From Salirhabdus sp. Marseille-P4669 (GTDB lineage Bacteria; Bacillota; Bacilli; Bacillales; Alkalibacillaceae): a stretch of DNA of 64,000 nucleotides. Below are positions 33,226 through 43,518 of this stretch, piece by piece. The notes under the pieces were generated by a model, which saw nothing but the letters and a program-made list of their open reading frames with translations, made no database searches and had not been told where the DNA came from. The translations under genes were made by a program, and so were the position numbers. Every line of letters starts with the position of its first letter. The stretch's first letter is position 1. The stretch covers positions 186,001 to 250,000 of the forward strand of contig NZ_OEQK01000006.1 of NCBI RefSeq assembly GCF_900240405.1. Direction: 5' to 3'.

Positions 33226-34515
33226 TTAGAAGCTTACGTAATTCCGTGGGTTCACAGCGTTTGATTTCGCTCCGTTCCATTCTCCAACGTGCACCTCAAA
33301 GTGTAAATGCTGTCCAAACGATTGTCCAGTATTACCCATATAACCGATAATTTCTCCTTTGTTTACCCATTGGCCAGTTGATACTTCACGGTTACGCATA
33401 TGTGCATACACCGTTGTAAACATTTGACCATCAATATCATGGGCGATAAAAACAGCATTACCATAAGATCCAGATAAGTAAGAACGGATGACATAACCAG
33501 ATGCAGATGCAACAATTGGTACTGTTCCACCCTTAGCAATATCAAGTCCATAGTGGAAGGATCCCCATCTTGGTTCAAATTCTGAGGAAACATAACCTTG
33601 TGCTGGTCGCATAAAGCTTCCACTCGTCACTGGAGGTGTGCCTGAGCTGTCACCACCATTATTTGACTCTTGGGATAGGCGGGCAAGCTCCTCTGCTCTC
33701 TTCGCTTCCTCTAGGTCAGCGGAACGCTTTTCAATTAATTTCGCAAAGGCTGCTTCTTGACTTGCTAAAAGGTCTGCTTCTTCTTGTAATGTCATTTGGT
33801 GCTTATGCAATTCTTCTTCTTCATGCTCAAGCTGTGCCATGAGCGTCTCTTTTTGTGAACGTTGTTCGCTCAACTGCTTTTCTAAAGCAACTAGTGTTTC
33901 TTTTTGATCTTCTAAGCTTGTTTTCTTCTCTTCTACTTCAATTTTACTTACTTGAAGTAATTCTACTTCTGTCTTTTGTTGGTCCATGATTTTTTTATCT
34001 TGACCCATTATGGTGTTTACCGCGTTACTTCGACTTAAAAAATCCCCAAAATCCTTAGCACCTAAAATAACTTCTAAGTAGCTAATTTCTCCGCCGTTTT
34101 GTTGAAGAGTACGAAGGCGGTTTTTAAGTAATTCATTACGCTCTGCAATTCTTGTTTCTAACTCACCTATATTTTTTTCTAGCTCTTCTATTTCTTGAAT
34201 GGTTTCCTCAATTTGACCTTCCGTTGTTGCAATTTCTGTTTCAGTTTGGGTTAATTGTTGGTCAATCGAAATAATCTCGTTATTAATTCGTTCTTGCTCT
34301 GCTTGATTAGTAGCAATTTTTTGTTCTGTTTCTTCTTGTTGATTAGTTATCGTACTTTTTTCTTCTGTAATATCTTCTTTTTTATTTTCCAATTCATTTA
34401 TTTCCTGTTCAATCTCCTCAGAGCTTGTTGCCTGAATGCTTGTCCCACTGGAAAAAGTTACGGTTGTTAACATGACGGTAAATGCAGAACCGAGTGCAAA
34501 AACTTTCTTTTTCAC
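33226..34515 (-). CDS. Coiled-coil M23 endopeptidase (EnvC/PcsB-like murein hydrolase)
   Basis: 429 aa. Signal peptide (MKKKVFALGSAFTVMLTTVTFSS), a long coiled coil rich in Glu/Gln/Lys (about 30-260, with two halves joined at RTLQQNGGEISYLEVILGAKDFGDFL), and a C-terminal LytM/M23 domain with zinc ligands in HYGLDIAKG and HLHFEVH. EnvC and PcsB have this layout and are switched on by FtsEX. Its place 95 nt downstream of ftsX suggests it is the FtsEX-controlled hydrolase here, a job done by CwlO in B. subtilis (inference). Confidence 0.88.
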   Translation of the reverse strand: MKKKVFALGSAFTVMLTTVTFSSGTSIQATSSEEIEQEINELENKKEDITEEKSTITNQQEETEQKIATNQAEQERINNEIISIDQQLTQTETEIATTEGQIEETIQEIEELEKNIGELETRIAERNELLKNRLRTLQQNGGEISYLEVILGAKDFGDFLSRSNAVNTIMGQDKKIMDQQKTEVELLQVSKIEVEEKKTSLEDQKETLVALEKQLSEQRSQKETLMAQLEHEEEELHKHQMTLQEEADLLASQEAAFAKLIEKRSADLEEAKRAEELARLSQESNNGGDSSGTPPVTSGSFMRPAQGYVSSEFEPRWGSFHYGLDIAKGGTVPIVASASGYVIRSYLSGSYGNAVFIAHDIDGQMFTTVYAHMRNREVSTGQWVNKGEIIGYMGNTGQSFGQHLHFEVHVGEWNGAKSNAVNPRNYVSF

Positions 34516-34573
34516 GCGTTTTTTTCCTCCCCTTCACTTACTATTCTATCAATCTATTAAAATCAAAAGATAC

Positions 34574-34603
34574 AAAAGGTCATGCTTCGTGCATGTACCT
34601 TTT
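34574..34603 (-). terminator. Terminator after ftsX
   Basis: AAAAGGTACATGC and GCATGACCTTTT pair around a short loop on the minus strand; read-through would feed the M23 gene. Confidence 0.7.
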
Positions 34604-34609
34604 GCATAT

Positions 34610-35500
34610 TTACACTTTTAAGAATTTACGAACACTCATCACACTACCCCACATACCAATAACTGCCCCAATTCCTAATAGGATAAGAGCAATTTGCCAT
34701 GCAAATGGGTTGTATGGAAGGAGTTCAAAGTAAGGGAAATTGACACCCTGTAAGCTATCGTAAAGGTAATGGTAGCCGACTAAGACAACAACTACTGGAA
34801 TGATTGCTCCTAATAGTCCCATTAACAGTCCTTCAATGAAGAACGGCCAGCGAATAAAACCATTTGTTGCCCCTACTAGCTTCATAATGTTGATTTCTCT
34901 ACTCCGAGCAATGATTGTAATTTTAATTGTATTGGAAATTAAGAATCCTGCTGTAAGAATTAATGCTGCAATTAGGGCTATACCAATATATCTTGCATAC
35001 TCGTTAAATTTGAATAGTTTTTGAATGACTTCTTCTCCGTATTCCACACTAAAAACATTGTCAAATTTATTAATAGAGGTAGCTACCTTTTTAATATCAA
35101 GTGGGTCTTCGGTTTTGACGACGAAGGCATCATTTAGTGGGTTGTCCTGTTCAAACATCCCCCAATATTCTCCCTCTTCACCTAAGTCAGCAATTAGCTC
35201 TTCTAATTCATTTTCTTTTGAGGAAAATTGTAAATAGGATACTTCTTCTATAGTTTTTATTTGAGATTCGAGTTTATCAATGGCGGCTTGATCTGCAGCT
35301 AAATCAATGTAAACTTTAATTTCTACATCCTCTTCAACGTTTGTTGCAATGGTGTTTAAGTTAAAGATTAATACTAGGAAAACACTGACTAATATCAAGG
35401 TTGTTGTTACAGACCCGACTGAAGCAACGGTCATCCAACCATTACGTACAATATTTTTACTACCTTCAACAAAGTGGCGTTTTAGTGTTTTAAGCTTCAT
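34610..35500 (-). CDS. ftsX: FtsX, cell-division ABC transporter permease
   Basis: About 296 aa with four membrane spans: one after an N-terminal tail (MKLKTLKRHFVEGSKNIVRNGWM), a large extracellular loop (about 50-170, the contact for murein hydrolases), and three C-terminal spans (FtsX/MacB fold). Start ATG 35500 (SD AAAGGGGTGA, 8 nt); a GTG at 35512 lies inside the SD. Overlaps ftsE by 11 nt, so translation is coupled. Confidence 0.95.
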   Translation of the reverse strand: MKLKTLKRHFVEGSKNIVRNGWMTVASVGSVTTTLILVSVFLVLIFNLNTIATNVEEDVEIKVYIDLAADQAAIDKLESQIKTIEEVSYLQFSSKENELEELIADLGEEGEYWGMFEQDNPLNDAFVVKTEDPLDIKKVATSINKFDNVFSVEYGEEVIQKLFKFNEYARYIGIALIAALILTAGFLISNTIKITIIARSREINIMKLVGATNGFIRWPFFIEGLLMGLLGAIIPVVVVLVGYHYLYDSLQGVNFPYFELLPYNPFAWQIALILLGIGAVIGMWGSVMSVRKFLKV

Positions 35501-36176
35501 ACCCGTAGTCACCCCTTTGTTCGTCTCTTACGATGCGGCCTTGCTCTATCGCGACAACTCTTTGCTTAAATGTATTTACAATATCTTTACTGTGTGTTGC
35601 CATAAGAACCGTTGTGCCACGATTATTTACTTCTGTAAAAATACGCATAATATCCCATGAAGTATCTGGGTCCAGGTTACCTGTAGGCTCGTCCGCTATC
35701 ATAATCTTCGGATTGTTTACAATCGCTCTAGCAATCGCAACACGCTGCTGCTCCCCACCAGATAACTCCGTTGGTTTAAATCTTGCTTTGTTTTTTAATT
35801 TTACTAAGTCAAGTACATCCATAACTTTACGGCGAATTTTCTTTGGAGATTCTTCAATTACTTCTAATGCGAACGCTACATTTTCATATACCGTTAGCCT
35901 TGGAAGTAATTTAAAATCCTGAAAGACTACTCCAATATCACGACGAAGCTTTGGTATATCTTTTCGTTTTACTTCACTAAGATCATGTCCGTTAATTAAT
36001 ACACTGCCTGAAGTTGGCGTTGTTTCGCGATACATGAGTTTAATAAATGTGGATTTACCAGCACCACTCGGCCCAACCACGTATACGAATTCACCTTGTT
36101 CAATATTAAGAGAAATACCGTTCAGTGCGGTCACACCGTTTGGATATACTTTACGTACTCCCTTCATTTCAATCAT
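35490..36176 (-). CDS. ftsE: FtsE, cell-division ABC transporter ATPase
   Basis: About 228 aa. Walker A GPSGAGKST, signature LSGGEQQR, Walker B IMIADEPTG, H-loop MATHS. Pairs with FtsX to convert ATP hydrolysis into activation of a wall hydrolase outside the cell. The GTG at 36215 would add a poorly conserved 13-residue tail; the ATG at 36176 (MIEMKGVRKV) with SD AGGTGG is preferred. Confidence 0.95.
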   Translation of the reverse strand: MIEMKGVRKVYPNGVTALNGISLNIEQGEFVYVVGPSGAGKSTFIKLMYRETTPTSGSVLINGHDLSEVKRKDIPKLRRDIGVVFQDFKLLPRLTVYENVAFALEVIEESPKKIRRKVMDVLDLVKLKNKARFKPTELSGGEQQRVAIARAIVNNPKIMIADEPTGNLDPDTSWDIMRIFTEVNNRGTTVLMATHSKDIVNTFKQRVVAIEQGRIVRDEQRGDYGYEA

Positions 36177-36409
36177 CGAACTACCACCTATGCCTCTCCA
36201 GTTGTATTTTGTCACAGAGATGTATATATATCTGAATTTATTTGGTTATTTTGAAGAATGAACAACTATTTTGTAATAATAAGCTTCGTCTATTATACCA
36301 TTTTTCGACTATTTTTGAGACCTTAATTTTATTACAGTTTTGTTTCATATAAAGATAGAGGGATGTGTCCGAAAAAATAGGAGAATAGAAGGGGTTTTGA
36401 CACAAAAAT

Positions 36410-36446
36410 AATAACCTGATTAGCTAAAATTACCAACCAGGTTATA
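36410..36446 (-). terminator. Terminator after cccB
   Basis: TAACCTGGTT/AATCAGGTTA with a T-rich tail on the minus strand, 15 nt past the stop. Confidence 0.75.
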
Positions 36447-36456
36447 CAAGTACGTA

Positions 36457-36960
36457 TTACTTTTTAGCAGCTAGCCATGTAGCTACCGTGTTTGCATCCT
36501 CATCACTAATGTTAACAGCTTGCATTCCGCCTTTACCATTTTGGATGATGTTTTGAATTTCTTCTTGGCTGTATCTTGCACCAACTTGTTGTAGGTTCGG
36601 TCCAACAGCACCAGCTAGATCAGCACCATGACACATGGAGCAGTTGTTTTGATAAATCTTTTCTGCAGCAGCAGTATCAACTGTTCCAGCGTCGCCTTCT
36701 TCGCCAGTTTCAGACTCTGGATCTTCAGCAGCATTGTTATCTTCTTCGCCTTCTTCTGTTGTTGTACCTTCATCTGTTGCATTTCCATCGTCTGTAGCAT
36801 TGCCTTCATCTGTTGTGCCGCCTTCATCTGCTGGTTGTTCTGTATCTGTGCCTGTATCTTCATTTGCACCAGTGTCATCACCAGTGTCTTCATCCCCACC
36901 ACCACAAGCAGCAAGTACAAGAACTGAGCCAAATAGTAAAGCTAATAATTTCTGCTTCAT
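36457..36960 (-). CDS. cccB: Lipoprotein cytochrome c (c-551-like)
   Basis: 167 aa. Lipobox signal [19 protein letters not shown], then a low-complexity Thr/Asp/Glu/Gly linker (about 20-90), then a small class I cytochrome c with heme site CSMCHG and a distal methionine candidate in NGKGGMQAV. In B. subtilis CccB is a membrane-anchored c-551 that carries electrons to the caa3 oxidase. The acidic linker is longer than usual and repetitive ([19 protein letters not shown]). Confidence 0.9.
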   Translation of the reverse strand: MKQKLLALLFGSVLVLAACGGGDEDTGDDTGANEDTGTDTEQPADEGGTTDEGNATDDGNATDEGTTTEEGEEDNNAAEDPESETGEEGDAGTVDTAAAEKIYQNNCSMCHGADLAGAVGPNLQQVGARYSQEEIQNIIQNGKGGMQAVNISDEDANTVATWLAAKK

Positions 36961-37026
36961 TACTATTTCCCCCTTAATTAGGTTTTCAAAGTGCGTAGCC
37001 TACACTTCAAGCATATTATAACCCAA

Positions 37027-37893
37027 CTATTTTGATTTAAAACCCTCACCCAATACCTCTGCAGCAGACATTGCAATAACAAAGGCTTTGGAATCAACAT
37101 TATTCACAGTTTTTGTCAATTTAGTGAATTCTTTCTGGTCGACTACACACATGATGATGCTTCGTTGCTCGCCTGTGTAACCACCTTCACCGTTCAGGAT
37201 TGTTACACCGCGATCAATATTTACAAATATAGCTTTCCTCATTTCTTCCACTTTATCCGAAATTATCATGACATTTTTTGATGTTGTAAAACCAACTTGA
37301 ATCAAATCAATGGTTCGGCTCGTCGCAAACAAGCCAATTAATGCATATAGCGCTTGTTCTACATTAAAAACAAAGGCTGATGTTAACACGATAGAGCCAT
37401 CAAAAATGGCAATACATAACCCTAATGAAATTCCGGTATACTTGTGTAATATTTGTGCCGCAACATCTATTCCCCCAGTCGATGCACGCCCACGAAATAC
37501 AATACCAAGACCCATTCCAACACCCATTCCACCAAAAATAGAGCCTAATAATGGATTCATGGTAGCTGGTGTAAAATCTTTTGTTACATATACGAAAAGT
37601 GGTAAAGCTAATGTTCCAACTAAAGACTTAATCCCAAAATTAGCGCCTAAAATGATAACCCCAGCTAAAAATAATGGAACATTTAAACCCCACTGGCTAA
37701 ATGCAGGCTCGATGCCGAATATTTCGTCCAAAATAATACTAATTCCCGCTACTCCACCAGAAGCAACATCGTTTGGTAATAAAAACAAATTAAATGCAAA
37801 GGCTATAAAAAAGGATCCTAAAATAACATATACATAATCTTGTATCACTTGTGCTTTATCTGATAAAGGCTGACGACTATTTTTACGAAACAT
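37027..37893 (-). CDS. yvjA: YitT/YvjA family membrane protein (DUF161 + DUF2179)
   Basis: 288 aa. Five or six hydrophobic segments (DUF161, for example NVASGGVAGISIILDEIFGI with the GG-rich turn), followed by a cytosolic DUF2179 domain (about 200-280, ISDKVEEMRKAIF...RGVTILNGEGGYTG) that is seen in nucleotide-sensing proteins. Transport substrate unknown. Its place between cccB and prfB equals B. subtilis yvjA. Confidence 0.85.
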   Translation of the reverse strand: MFRKNSRQPLSDKAQVIQDYVYVILGSFFIAFAFNLFLLPNDVASGGVAGISIILDEIFGIEPAFSQWGLNVPLFLAGVIILGANFGIKSLVGTLALPLFVYVTKDFTPATMNPLLGSIFGGMGVGMGLGIVFRGRASTGGIDVAAQILHKYTGISLGLCIAIFDGSIVLTSAFVFNVEQALYALIGLFATSRTIDLIQVGFTTSKNVMIISDKVEEMRKAIFVNIDRGVTILNGEGGYTGEQRSIIMCVVDQKEFTKLTKTVNNVDSKAFVIAMSAAEVLGEGFKSK

Positions 37894-38065
37894 ACTATAA
37901 CTCCTCTTCCATACATAAATATATCTCTATCTTTTTCTTTAACCGTTTGGAATATAACACATGAAACAAAGGGGTGTAAATGACAGTAAGTTAAAGCTTT
38001 ACTACGGTGATGGAGTGGTGTGTGTGGGTTTTCAGCGTTAGGTGCTAGTGACTATAAATAAAAAA

Positions 38066-38094
38066 ACAGGAGACAACTTTAAGTTATCTCCTGC
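38066..38094 (-). terminator. Terminator after prfB
   Basis: CAGGAGATAACTT/AAGTTGTCTCCTG hairpin with a T run on the minus strand. Confidence 0.88.
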
Positions 38095-38103
38095 GACTCG
38101 CGA

Positions 38104-39202
38104 TTATAAATTCGCCCTCAAATATGCATCGATAAACGGATCCAATTCTCCGTCCATAACGGCATTTACATTTCCAATCTCAACATTTGTACGATGGTCT
38201 TTTACCATGGAGTATGGATGGAATACGTAAGATCGAATTTGACTTCCCCAGCCAATTTCCTTTTGTTCTCCACGAATTTCATTCATTTCCGCTTGTTGCT
38301 TTTCAATCTCAAGTGCATACAATTTCGACTGCAGCATCTTCATGGCTTTCTCCCGGTTTTTAATTTGGGAACGCTCCGATTGACACGTCACTACCGTATT
38401 CGTAGGAATGTGGGTAATCCGTACAGCAGAATCAGTTGTGTTAACGTGCTGTCCACCTGCACCACTCGAACGATACGTATCAATTTTTAAATCTTCTGTT
38501 TTAATATCGATTTCTACATCGTTATCGAATTCTGGAACAACATCACAGGATACAAACGATGTATGACGGCGGCCGGATGAATCAAATGGGGAAATACGCA
38601 CAAGACGATGCACCCCTTTTTCCGCTTTTAGATAGCCGTATGCATTGTGACCTTTGATCAATAGGGTAACACTTTTTACTCCTGCTTCATCACCAGGTAA
38701 ATAATCCAATGTTTCCACAGAGAATCCTTTATCATCTGCCCAGCGCTGATACATCCGTAAAAGCATGCTCGCCCAGTCCTGTGATTCCGTACCACCTGCA
38801 CCAGGATGTAATTCCAAGATGGCATTATTTTTATCGTATGGCTCACTAAGTAAAAGCTGAAGCTCGAATTGGTTTAAATTCTTCGTTAAATCTTGAATTT
38901 CCTCTTCTAGCTCCGCACGTAATTCTTCATCATTTTCCTCTTTTACTAGCTCATAAGAAACCGTTAAATTCTCAAGTGCTTCTTCATTTTTTTCAAATGT
39001 TTGAACAAGGTCTTTTAAACCATTTACTTCGCTGATTATTTTTTGCGCTTTTTCTTGATTATCCCAAAAACCAGGCTCAGACATTTCCACCTCTAATTCG
39101 GCAATGCGCTTTTTCTTTTCATCTAAGTCAAAGAGACCCCCTAAAGTCTTCTAACCGTTTTTCACTATTGTTTAATTCTGATCTTATTTCTGCTAAGTCC
39201 AT
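38104..39202 (-). CDS. prfB: Peptide chain release factor 2, with programmed +1 frameshift
   Basis: The first 24 codons start at ATG 39202 ([19 protein letters not shown]) and end at an in-frame TGA (39128-39130). The context AGGGGGT, then CTTTGAC, is the conserved RF2 autoregulatory slippery site: a +1 shift at CTT skips one base and reading continues as [14 protein letters not shown] to the stop at 38104. The full product is about 365 aa. It has the GGQ motif ([12 protein letters not shown]) and the stop-codon recognition region of RF2. Low RF2 favours the shift, raising its own synthesis. Confidence 0.96.
39128..39146 (-). promoter_or_regulatory. prfB frameshift signal
   Basis: Internal SD-like AGGGGG, 3 nt before CTT TGA C, the arrangement used by nearly all bacterial prfB genes with the frameshift. 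Confidence 0.95.
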
Positions 39203-39295
39203 TCTGTTCACCTCAAAATTTAGTATATAAATTTATTTTTATTGTATTCTGGTTGGGTTGGATTGTTTTTAAGGGTAACGCTCGATATTTATTTA

Positions 39296-39690
39296 GAATG
39301 TTCGAATGTATTCAGTGCGTTTGGTGTATTTTCATTTAATGAATGGGATAATCCTTTAAATACTCGTGAGATTCCTTCAAGATAATGAAATAATTCATTA
39401 AGATTGGCAAATATTTATTCAGTAAGATGATTTATTCTTTAAGTCAGCACACTTTTTCATAAAATTTAATAAATAATTCAACAAATTCCTTAATTATTCA
39501 TTAAATAAAATGAAACATTCACTCAAGTTCGGCACTTTTTCATCCAAGAAGATGAACAATTCATCAGTCTCCGCATTTAATCATGCAATATAATGAGATA
39601 ATCCCGCAACATTCGATAATATTCATTCAAAATCTAAAAATATTCATTCAAAATCCTTAATTAATCCCGCAACCGCAAAACAATCAATTA
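39296..39690. repeat. 21-bp periodic intergenic array D (ATTCATT/ATTCAAC type)
   Basis: Between prfB and secA about 18 units with cores such as ATTCATTAA, ATTCAAC, ATTCACTCAAG, TCATCCAAG and ATCCCGCAA run at 21-bp steps (a few of 20 or 22). Two neighbouring units are almost identical (ATATTCATTCAAAATC). AT-rich, no ORF, no other feature in the 533-nt gap. Confidence 0.85.
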
Positions 39691-39698
39691 CCTTAAAA

Positions 39699-39728
39699 GA
39701 CACTCCACTTCAACCTAGTGGAGTGTCT
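39699..39728 (-). terminator. Terminator after secA
   Basis: GACACTCCAC/GTGGAGTGTC stem with TTTT tail on the minus strand, adjoining array D. Confidence 0.88.
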
Positions 39729-39736
39729 CGATTTGA

Positions 39737-42247
39737 TTATGCACCATGACAGTGTTTATATTTCTTACCACTTCCGCATGGGCATGGGTCGTTACGGCCT
39801 GTTGTTTCTTTCTTTACATATGGTGTCTTTTTCTTCGGTGTTTTGTCGCCACCGCCAGAAACGGCTTTTGCACCTTTTACAACTTCTTGACGTTGTAAAT
39901 TATCGCGAATTTGGGCTTTCATGATGTAACGAGATACTTCTTCGTTCATTGAATCAACCATCGCCTCAAACATCGCAAAGCCTTCCATCTGGTATTCACG
40001 CAATGGATCGGTTTGGCCGTAAGCTCGTAGGTGGATACCTTGACGTAGCTGGTCCATTTGGTCAATGTGGTCCATCCATTTCGTATCTACTACACGTAGA
40101 AGAATAACTTTTTCGAATTCGCGCATTTGTTCAGAGGATAGCTCTTGTTCTTTCTCATCATATTTTGCTTTCACTTTCTCCATGATAAGCTCTGACATTT
40201 CTTCCGGCTCTTTTCCTTTGAAGTCAGCTTCAGATACACTATCCTGCTCTAGAAGATTTGCATTCACGTAATCCGCTAATGCTGCAAGCTCCCAGTTTAC
40301 GTCATCCTCATCACTTGTAAAGGAGGTAACTTTACTTTGAACATTTGCTTCAATCATACCTTCTACAATCTCACGCAGACTTTCTGCTGTGAGCACCTGA
40401 TAACGCTGTTCGTAAATAATTTCACGCTGCTGACGAAGCACATCATCATAGGAAAGTAAGGTTTTACGAGCATCAAAGTTGTTTCCTTCTACACGTTTTT
40501 GTGCAGATTCTACAGCACGGGAAACCATTTTACTTTCAATTGGCTGGGTATCATCCATACCAAGACGCTCCATCATCGCCTTCATGTTATCAGAACCGAA
40601 GCGACGCATTAGTTCGTCTTCTAAGGATAAGTAAAATTGGGTAATACCTGGGTCACCTTGACGACCAGAACGACCACGTAACTGGTTGTCAATACGGCGG
40701 GATTCATGGCGCTCGGTACCAATTACAGCTAAACCACCAAGCTCTTTTATCCCTTCACCAAGTTTAATATCTGTACCACGACCGGCCATGTTTGTCGCAA
40801 TCGTTACGGCACCTTTTTGACCAGCCTGTAGGATAATTTCTGCTTCACGAAAATGGTTTTTTGCGTTCAATACATTGTGTGGCACACCAGCTTTTTTTAG
40901 TAGCTTCGAAATCAACTCAGATGTTTCAACGGCTACTGTACCAACTAGTACTGGCTGGCCAGTTTGATGACGTTGTTTAATATCCTCTACAACTGCTTTA
41001 AATTTCCCTTCCATCGTTTTAAAAATTAAGTCTGGACGGTCATCACGAGCAATTGGTTTGTTCGTAGGAATTACAACAACATCCATATTGTAAATGTTTC
41101 GGAATTCTTCTTCTTCCGTCTTCGCGGTACCAGTCATACCAGCAAGCTTTTCATACATACGGAATAAGTTCTGGAATGTAATCGTCGCAAGGGTCATGCT
41201 TTCCTTTTGAATTGCCAAGCCTTCCTTCGCCTCAATGGATTGGTGTAGTCCATCGCTGTAACGACGACCTTTCATTAAACGACCTGTAAATTGGTCAACG
41301 ATTACAACTTCTCCCTCTTCGACGACATAATCTGTATCTCGCTTCATCACAACATGTGCTTTTAGGGCTTGGTTTATATGGTGAGTTACGGATACGTTGG
41401 AAATGTCATATAAGTTTTCGAGATTGTAAAAGCTTTCCGCTTTGTTGATTCCTTCTTCTGTTAACTGAACATTTTTTGTTTTTTCATCATATGTGTAATC
41501 TTCTTCAAATTTCAAACCTCGTACAAATTGGTTCGCTTGTATATATGCATTCTCGGATTTAGAAGCGGAACCAGAGATAATTAATGGAGTACGGGCTTCA
41601 TCAATTAAAATCGAGTCGACCTCGTCAATGATGGCATAATGCAACGGACGCTGCACCATATGCTCCTTATACAACACCATGTTGTCACGCAAATAATCAA
41701 AGCCAAATTCATTGTTTGTTCCATACGTAATATCAGCAGCGTATGCTTCACGCTTTTCTTCCTTTGATTGGCCGTTTGCATTTAAACCAACTGTTAAGCC
41801 AAGAAACTCAAACAGCTGTCCCATTTCTTTCGCATCACGATCAGCGAGGTATTCGTTTACCGTAATAATATGAACACCTTTTCCAGTAATAGCATTCAAA
41901 TAAGCAGGCATTGTGGAAGCTAATGTTTTACCTTCCCCTGTCTTCATTTCCGCAATATCACCATTGTGCAATGCAATAGCACCTAATAGCTGTACATAGT
42001 ATGGGCGCATTTTTAATACACGGTTTGCCCCTTCACGTACAACTGCATATGCTTCAGGAAGCAAATCATCTAATGATTCCCCGTTTTGATAACGTTGCTT
42101 AAATTCTTCGGTTTTTTCTGTTAACTGTGCATCTGTTAGTTTTTGCATCTCAGGCTCAAGTGCTTCAATTTGATCTGCAATTGCTTCTAACTTTTTCAAC
42201 TGGCGCGAGTTACCGTCACCAAAAACTTTTTTTAATATTCCTCGCAT
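39737..42247 (-). CDS. secA: SecA, preprotein translocase ATPase
   Basis: 836 aa motor of Sec secretion. Walker [17 protein letters not shown]-like [21 protein letters not shown], motif [10 protein letters not shown] in the second helicase domain, and a C-terminal zinc-binding tail [14 protein letters not shown] for SecB/ribosome/lipid contact. Normal length. Its order upstream of prfB and downstream of hpf is the B. subtilis order. Confidence 0.98.
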   Translation of the reverse strand: MRGILKKVFGDGNSRQLKKLEAIADQIEALEPEMQKLTDAQLTEKTEEFKQRYQNGESLDDLLPEAYAVVREGANRVLKMRPYYVQLLGAIALHNGDIAEMKTGEGKTLASTMPAYLNAITGKGVHIITVNEYLADRDAKEMGQLFEFLGLTVGLNANGQSKEEKREAYAADITYGTNNEFGFDYLRDNMVLYKEHMVQRPLHYAIIDEVDSILIDEARTPLIISGSASKSENAYIQANQFVRGLKFEEDYTYDEKTKNVQLTEEGINKAESFYNLENLYDISNVSVTHHINQALKAHVVMKRDTDYVVEEGEVVIVDQFTGRLMKGRRYSDGLHQSIEAKEGLAIQKESMTLATITFQNLFRMYEKLAGMTGTAKTEEEEFRNIYNMDVVVIPTNKPIARDDRPDLIFKTMEGKFKAVVEDIKQRHQTGQPVLVGTVAVETSELISKLLKKAGVPHNVLNAKNHFREAEIILQAGQKGAVTIATNMAGRGTDIKLGEGIKELGGLAVIGTERHESRRIDNQLRGRSGRQGDPGITQFYLSLEDELMRRFGSDNMKAMMERLGMDDTQPIESKMVSRAVESAQKRVEGNNFDARKTLLSYDDVLRQQREIIYEQRYQVLTAESLREIVEGMIEANVQSKVTSFTSDEDDVNWELAALADYVNANLLEQDSVSEADFKGKEPEEMSELIMEKVKAKYDEKEQELSSEQMREFEKVILLRVVDTKWMDHIDQMDQLRQGIHLRAYGQTDPLREYQMEGFAMFEAMVDSMNEEVSRYIMKAQIRDNLQRQEVVKGAKAVSGGGDKTPKKKTPYVKKETTGRNDPCPCGSGKKYKHCHGA

Positions 42248-42372
42248 AAAGTTTGCACCTCTATTTTAAAGAATCAACTAATCTATACATACATTTGTCC
42301 AACAATAATCATAACATTTATGGGGAATATGGACAACAAAATACGCAAATAGAAGGGAATTTCTAGCAAAAC

Positions 42373-42978
42373 TTAAAGAATACTGCTTATTGCTCTCCAT
42401 GTGTGATTCTCCATTAATACGTATATTCCTAATCCAATAAATACTATTGGAGCGAGCACTCTTTCGTATTTTTCCAAAGTATCTTCCATTGCTTTTATTC
42501 TGGAAAGCTTCCGGCAAATGGTACACCATATGGGTACAAAGATAAGAAACAGAAGGAAAACTACGATATACTCGAAAGAAGTTAACGTTGAAAAATACGG
42601 GATATAGATGGCAAGCTCTTCTGCCCCTCCTGCAATTGCAATAAAAGCGACACTAAGCAATAAACTATTGTATCTATAGGCCTTTTCAATCACTTCATCT
42701 TCGTCATCATCATCTTCACCAACAATCCACATACGTAACCCTATAAAAATAGGAATGAAACCTAGTAAACCGATCCATTTCATACTAATAACCTGTATTC
42801 CGAATACGGTAAATGTTGTTAGGACAAGCAGGATAAGCATTCCTAGTATTTGTCCAATATAAATCTGATTAATAGAATACTTGTCTTTGGCTTGGGTAAA
42901 TAGGATGGTTAGCACAAACAATTCGTCTATACTCGTAGCAAGGAATGTGACTATTGCAGTAATCATAGAAAAAAACAT
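42373..42978 (-). CDS. CadD-like cadmium resistance/transport family membrane protein
   Basis: 201 aa with five to six hydrophobic spans. The N-terminus FFSMITAIVTFLATSIDELFVLTILF carries the acidic SIDELFVL segment typical of CadD/LysE-superfamily exporters, and SISAGGAEELAIYIPYFSTL-like text (IAGGAEELAIYIPYF) is the second conserved block; an acidic loop EDDDDEDEV lies between. Cation export is likely, but the metal is not deducible. Not at this place in B. subtilis. Confidence 0.75.
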   Translation of the reverse strand: MFFSMITAIVTFLATSIDELFVLTILFTQAKDKYSINQIYIGQILGMLILLVLTTFTVFGIQVISMKWIGLLGFIPIFIGLRMWIVGEDDDDEDEVIEKAYRYNSLLLSVAFIAIAGGAEELAIYIPYFSTLTSFEYIVVFLLFLIFVPIWCTICRKLSRIKAMEDTLEKYERVLAPIVFIGLGIYVLMENHTWRAISSIL

Positions 42979-43049
42979 ACTGCCGCCTCCAAAAAATTCT
43001 TATCTCCATTTTTTCACATGATTCCATGAAAATATACTTAAATGAAAAA

Positions 43050-43074
43050 AAGAAGCAGCCAGGGGTAGCTGCTA
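43050..43074 (-). terminator. Terminator after the 58-aa gene
   Basis: AGCAGC/GCTGCT stem, then CTTTTTTT on the minus strand. Confidence 0.65.
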
Positions 43075-43128
43075 ATAAAGTAGGATACGTATTCTATTCA
43101 TAAATAGGGGCAGATGTTCATCATCAAA

Positions 43129-43305
43129 TCAATTTATGGGACGGGAGTTCGGAAATGCTGATAACAATAATTGCCTTCTTTCCAAATCCAGCACTTTTTC
43201 ATTTGTTTTGGCAAGGATATCCACTAATTGTGCGATATACCTTTCGTGCTGTTGAATTCGGCTTTCTAGTTTTTGGCAATGGGGACACGACAGATGGGGT
43301 TTCAT
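43129..43305 (-). CDS. 58-aa CxxC small protein
   Basis: A short gene that can be read by hand: ATG 43305 with SD GGAGG 7 nt upstream, stop at 43129, own terminator. The product begins MKPHLSCPHCQKLESRIQQ, with one CPHC pair as in a zinc knuckle or redox motif, then an amphipathic coiled-coil-like helix (QQHERYIAQLVDILAKTNEK) and a basic/hydrophobic end. No family is recognised. SD, stop and terminator placement argue for a real gene. Confidence 0.65.
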   Translation of the reverse strand: MKPHLSCPHCQKLESRIQQHERYIAQLVDILAKTNEKVLDLERRQLLLSAFPNSRPIN

Positions 43306-43518
43306 GAATACGCCTCCTTTACTTTATTTAAGTAATTTATACCATATAATAAAAATGGATAAAAATACCTATTTTGTGAAAACTACCTGTAGATTTGTGT
43401 CGAAAAGAAAAGAATAGATTTATAAATTGAAGATTTTAGGAGAAATATGGGTGTTAAAGACTAAAATTTTAGAAAAACTGAAAAAAATTATTTTTTTACA
43501 ATAATAAAATTGGACATA

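Noticed and set aside
36576-36932. Alternative frames in the cccB linker
   Set aside because: Low-complexity linker gives long shadow frames; the real frame has the signal peptide and heme motif.
37310-37837. Plus-strand ORF of 175 codons inside yvjA
   Set aside because: Antisense shadow of a conserved membrane protein; proline/asparagine-rich composition is typical of antisense reading.
38104-39090. prfB as a truncated gene starting at [11 protein letters not shown]
   Set aside because: The missing N-terminus is supplied by the programmed frameshift from ATG 39202.
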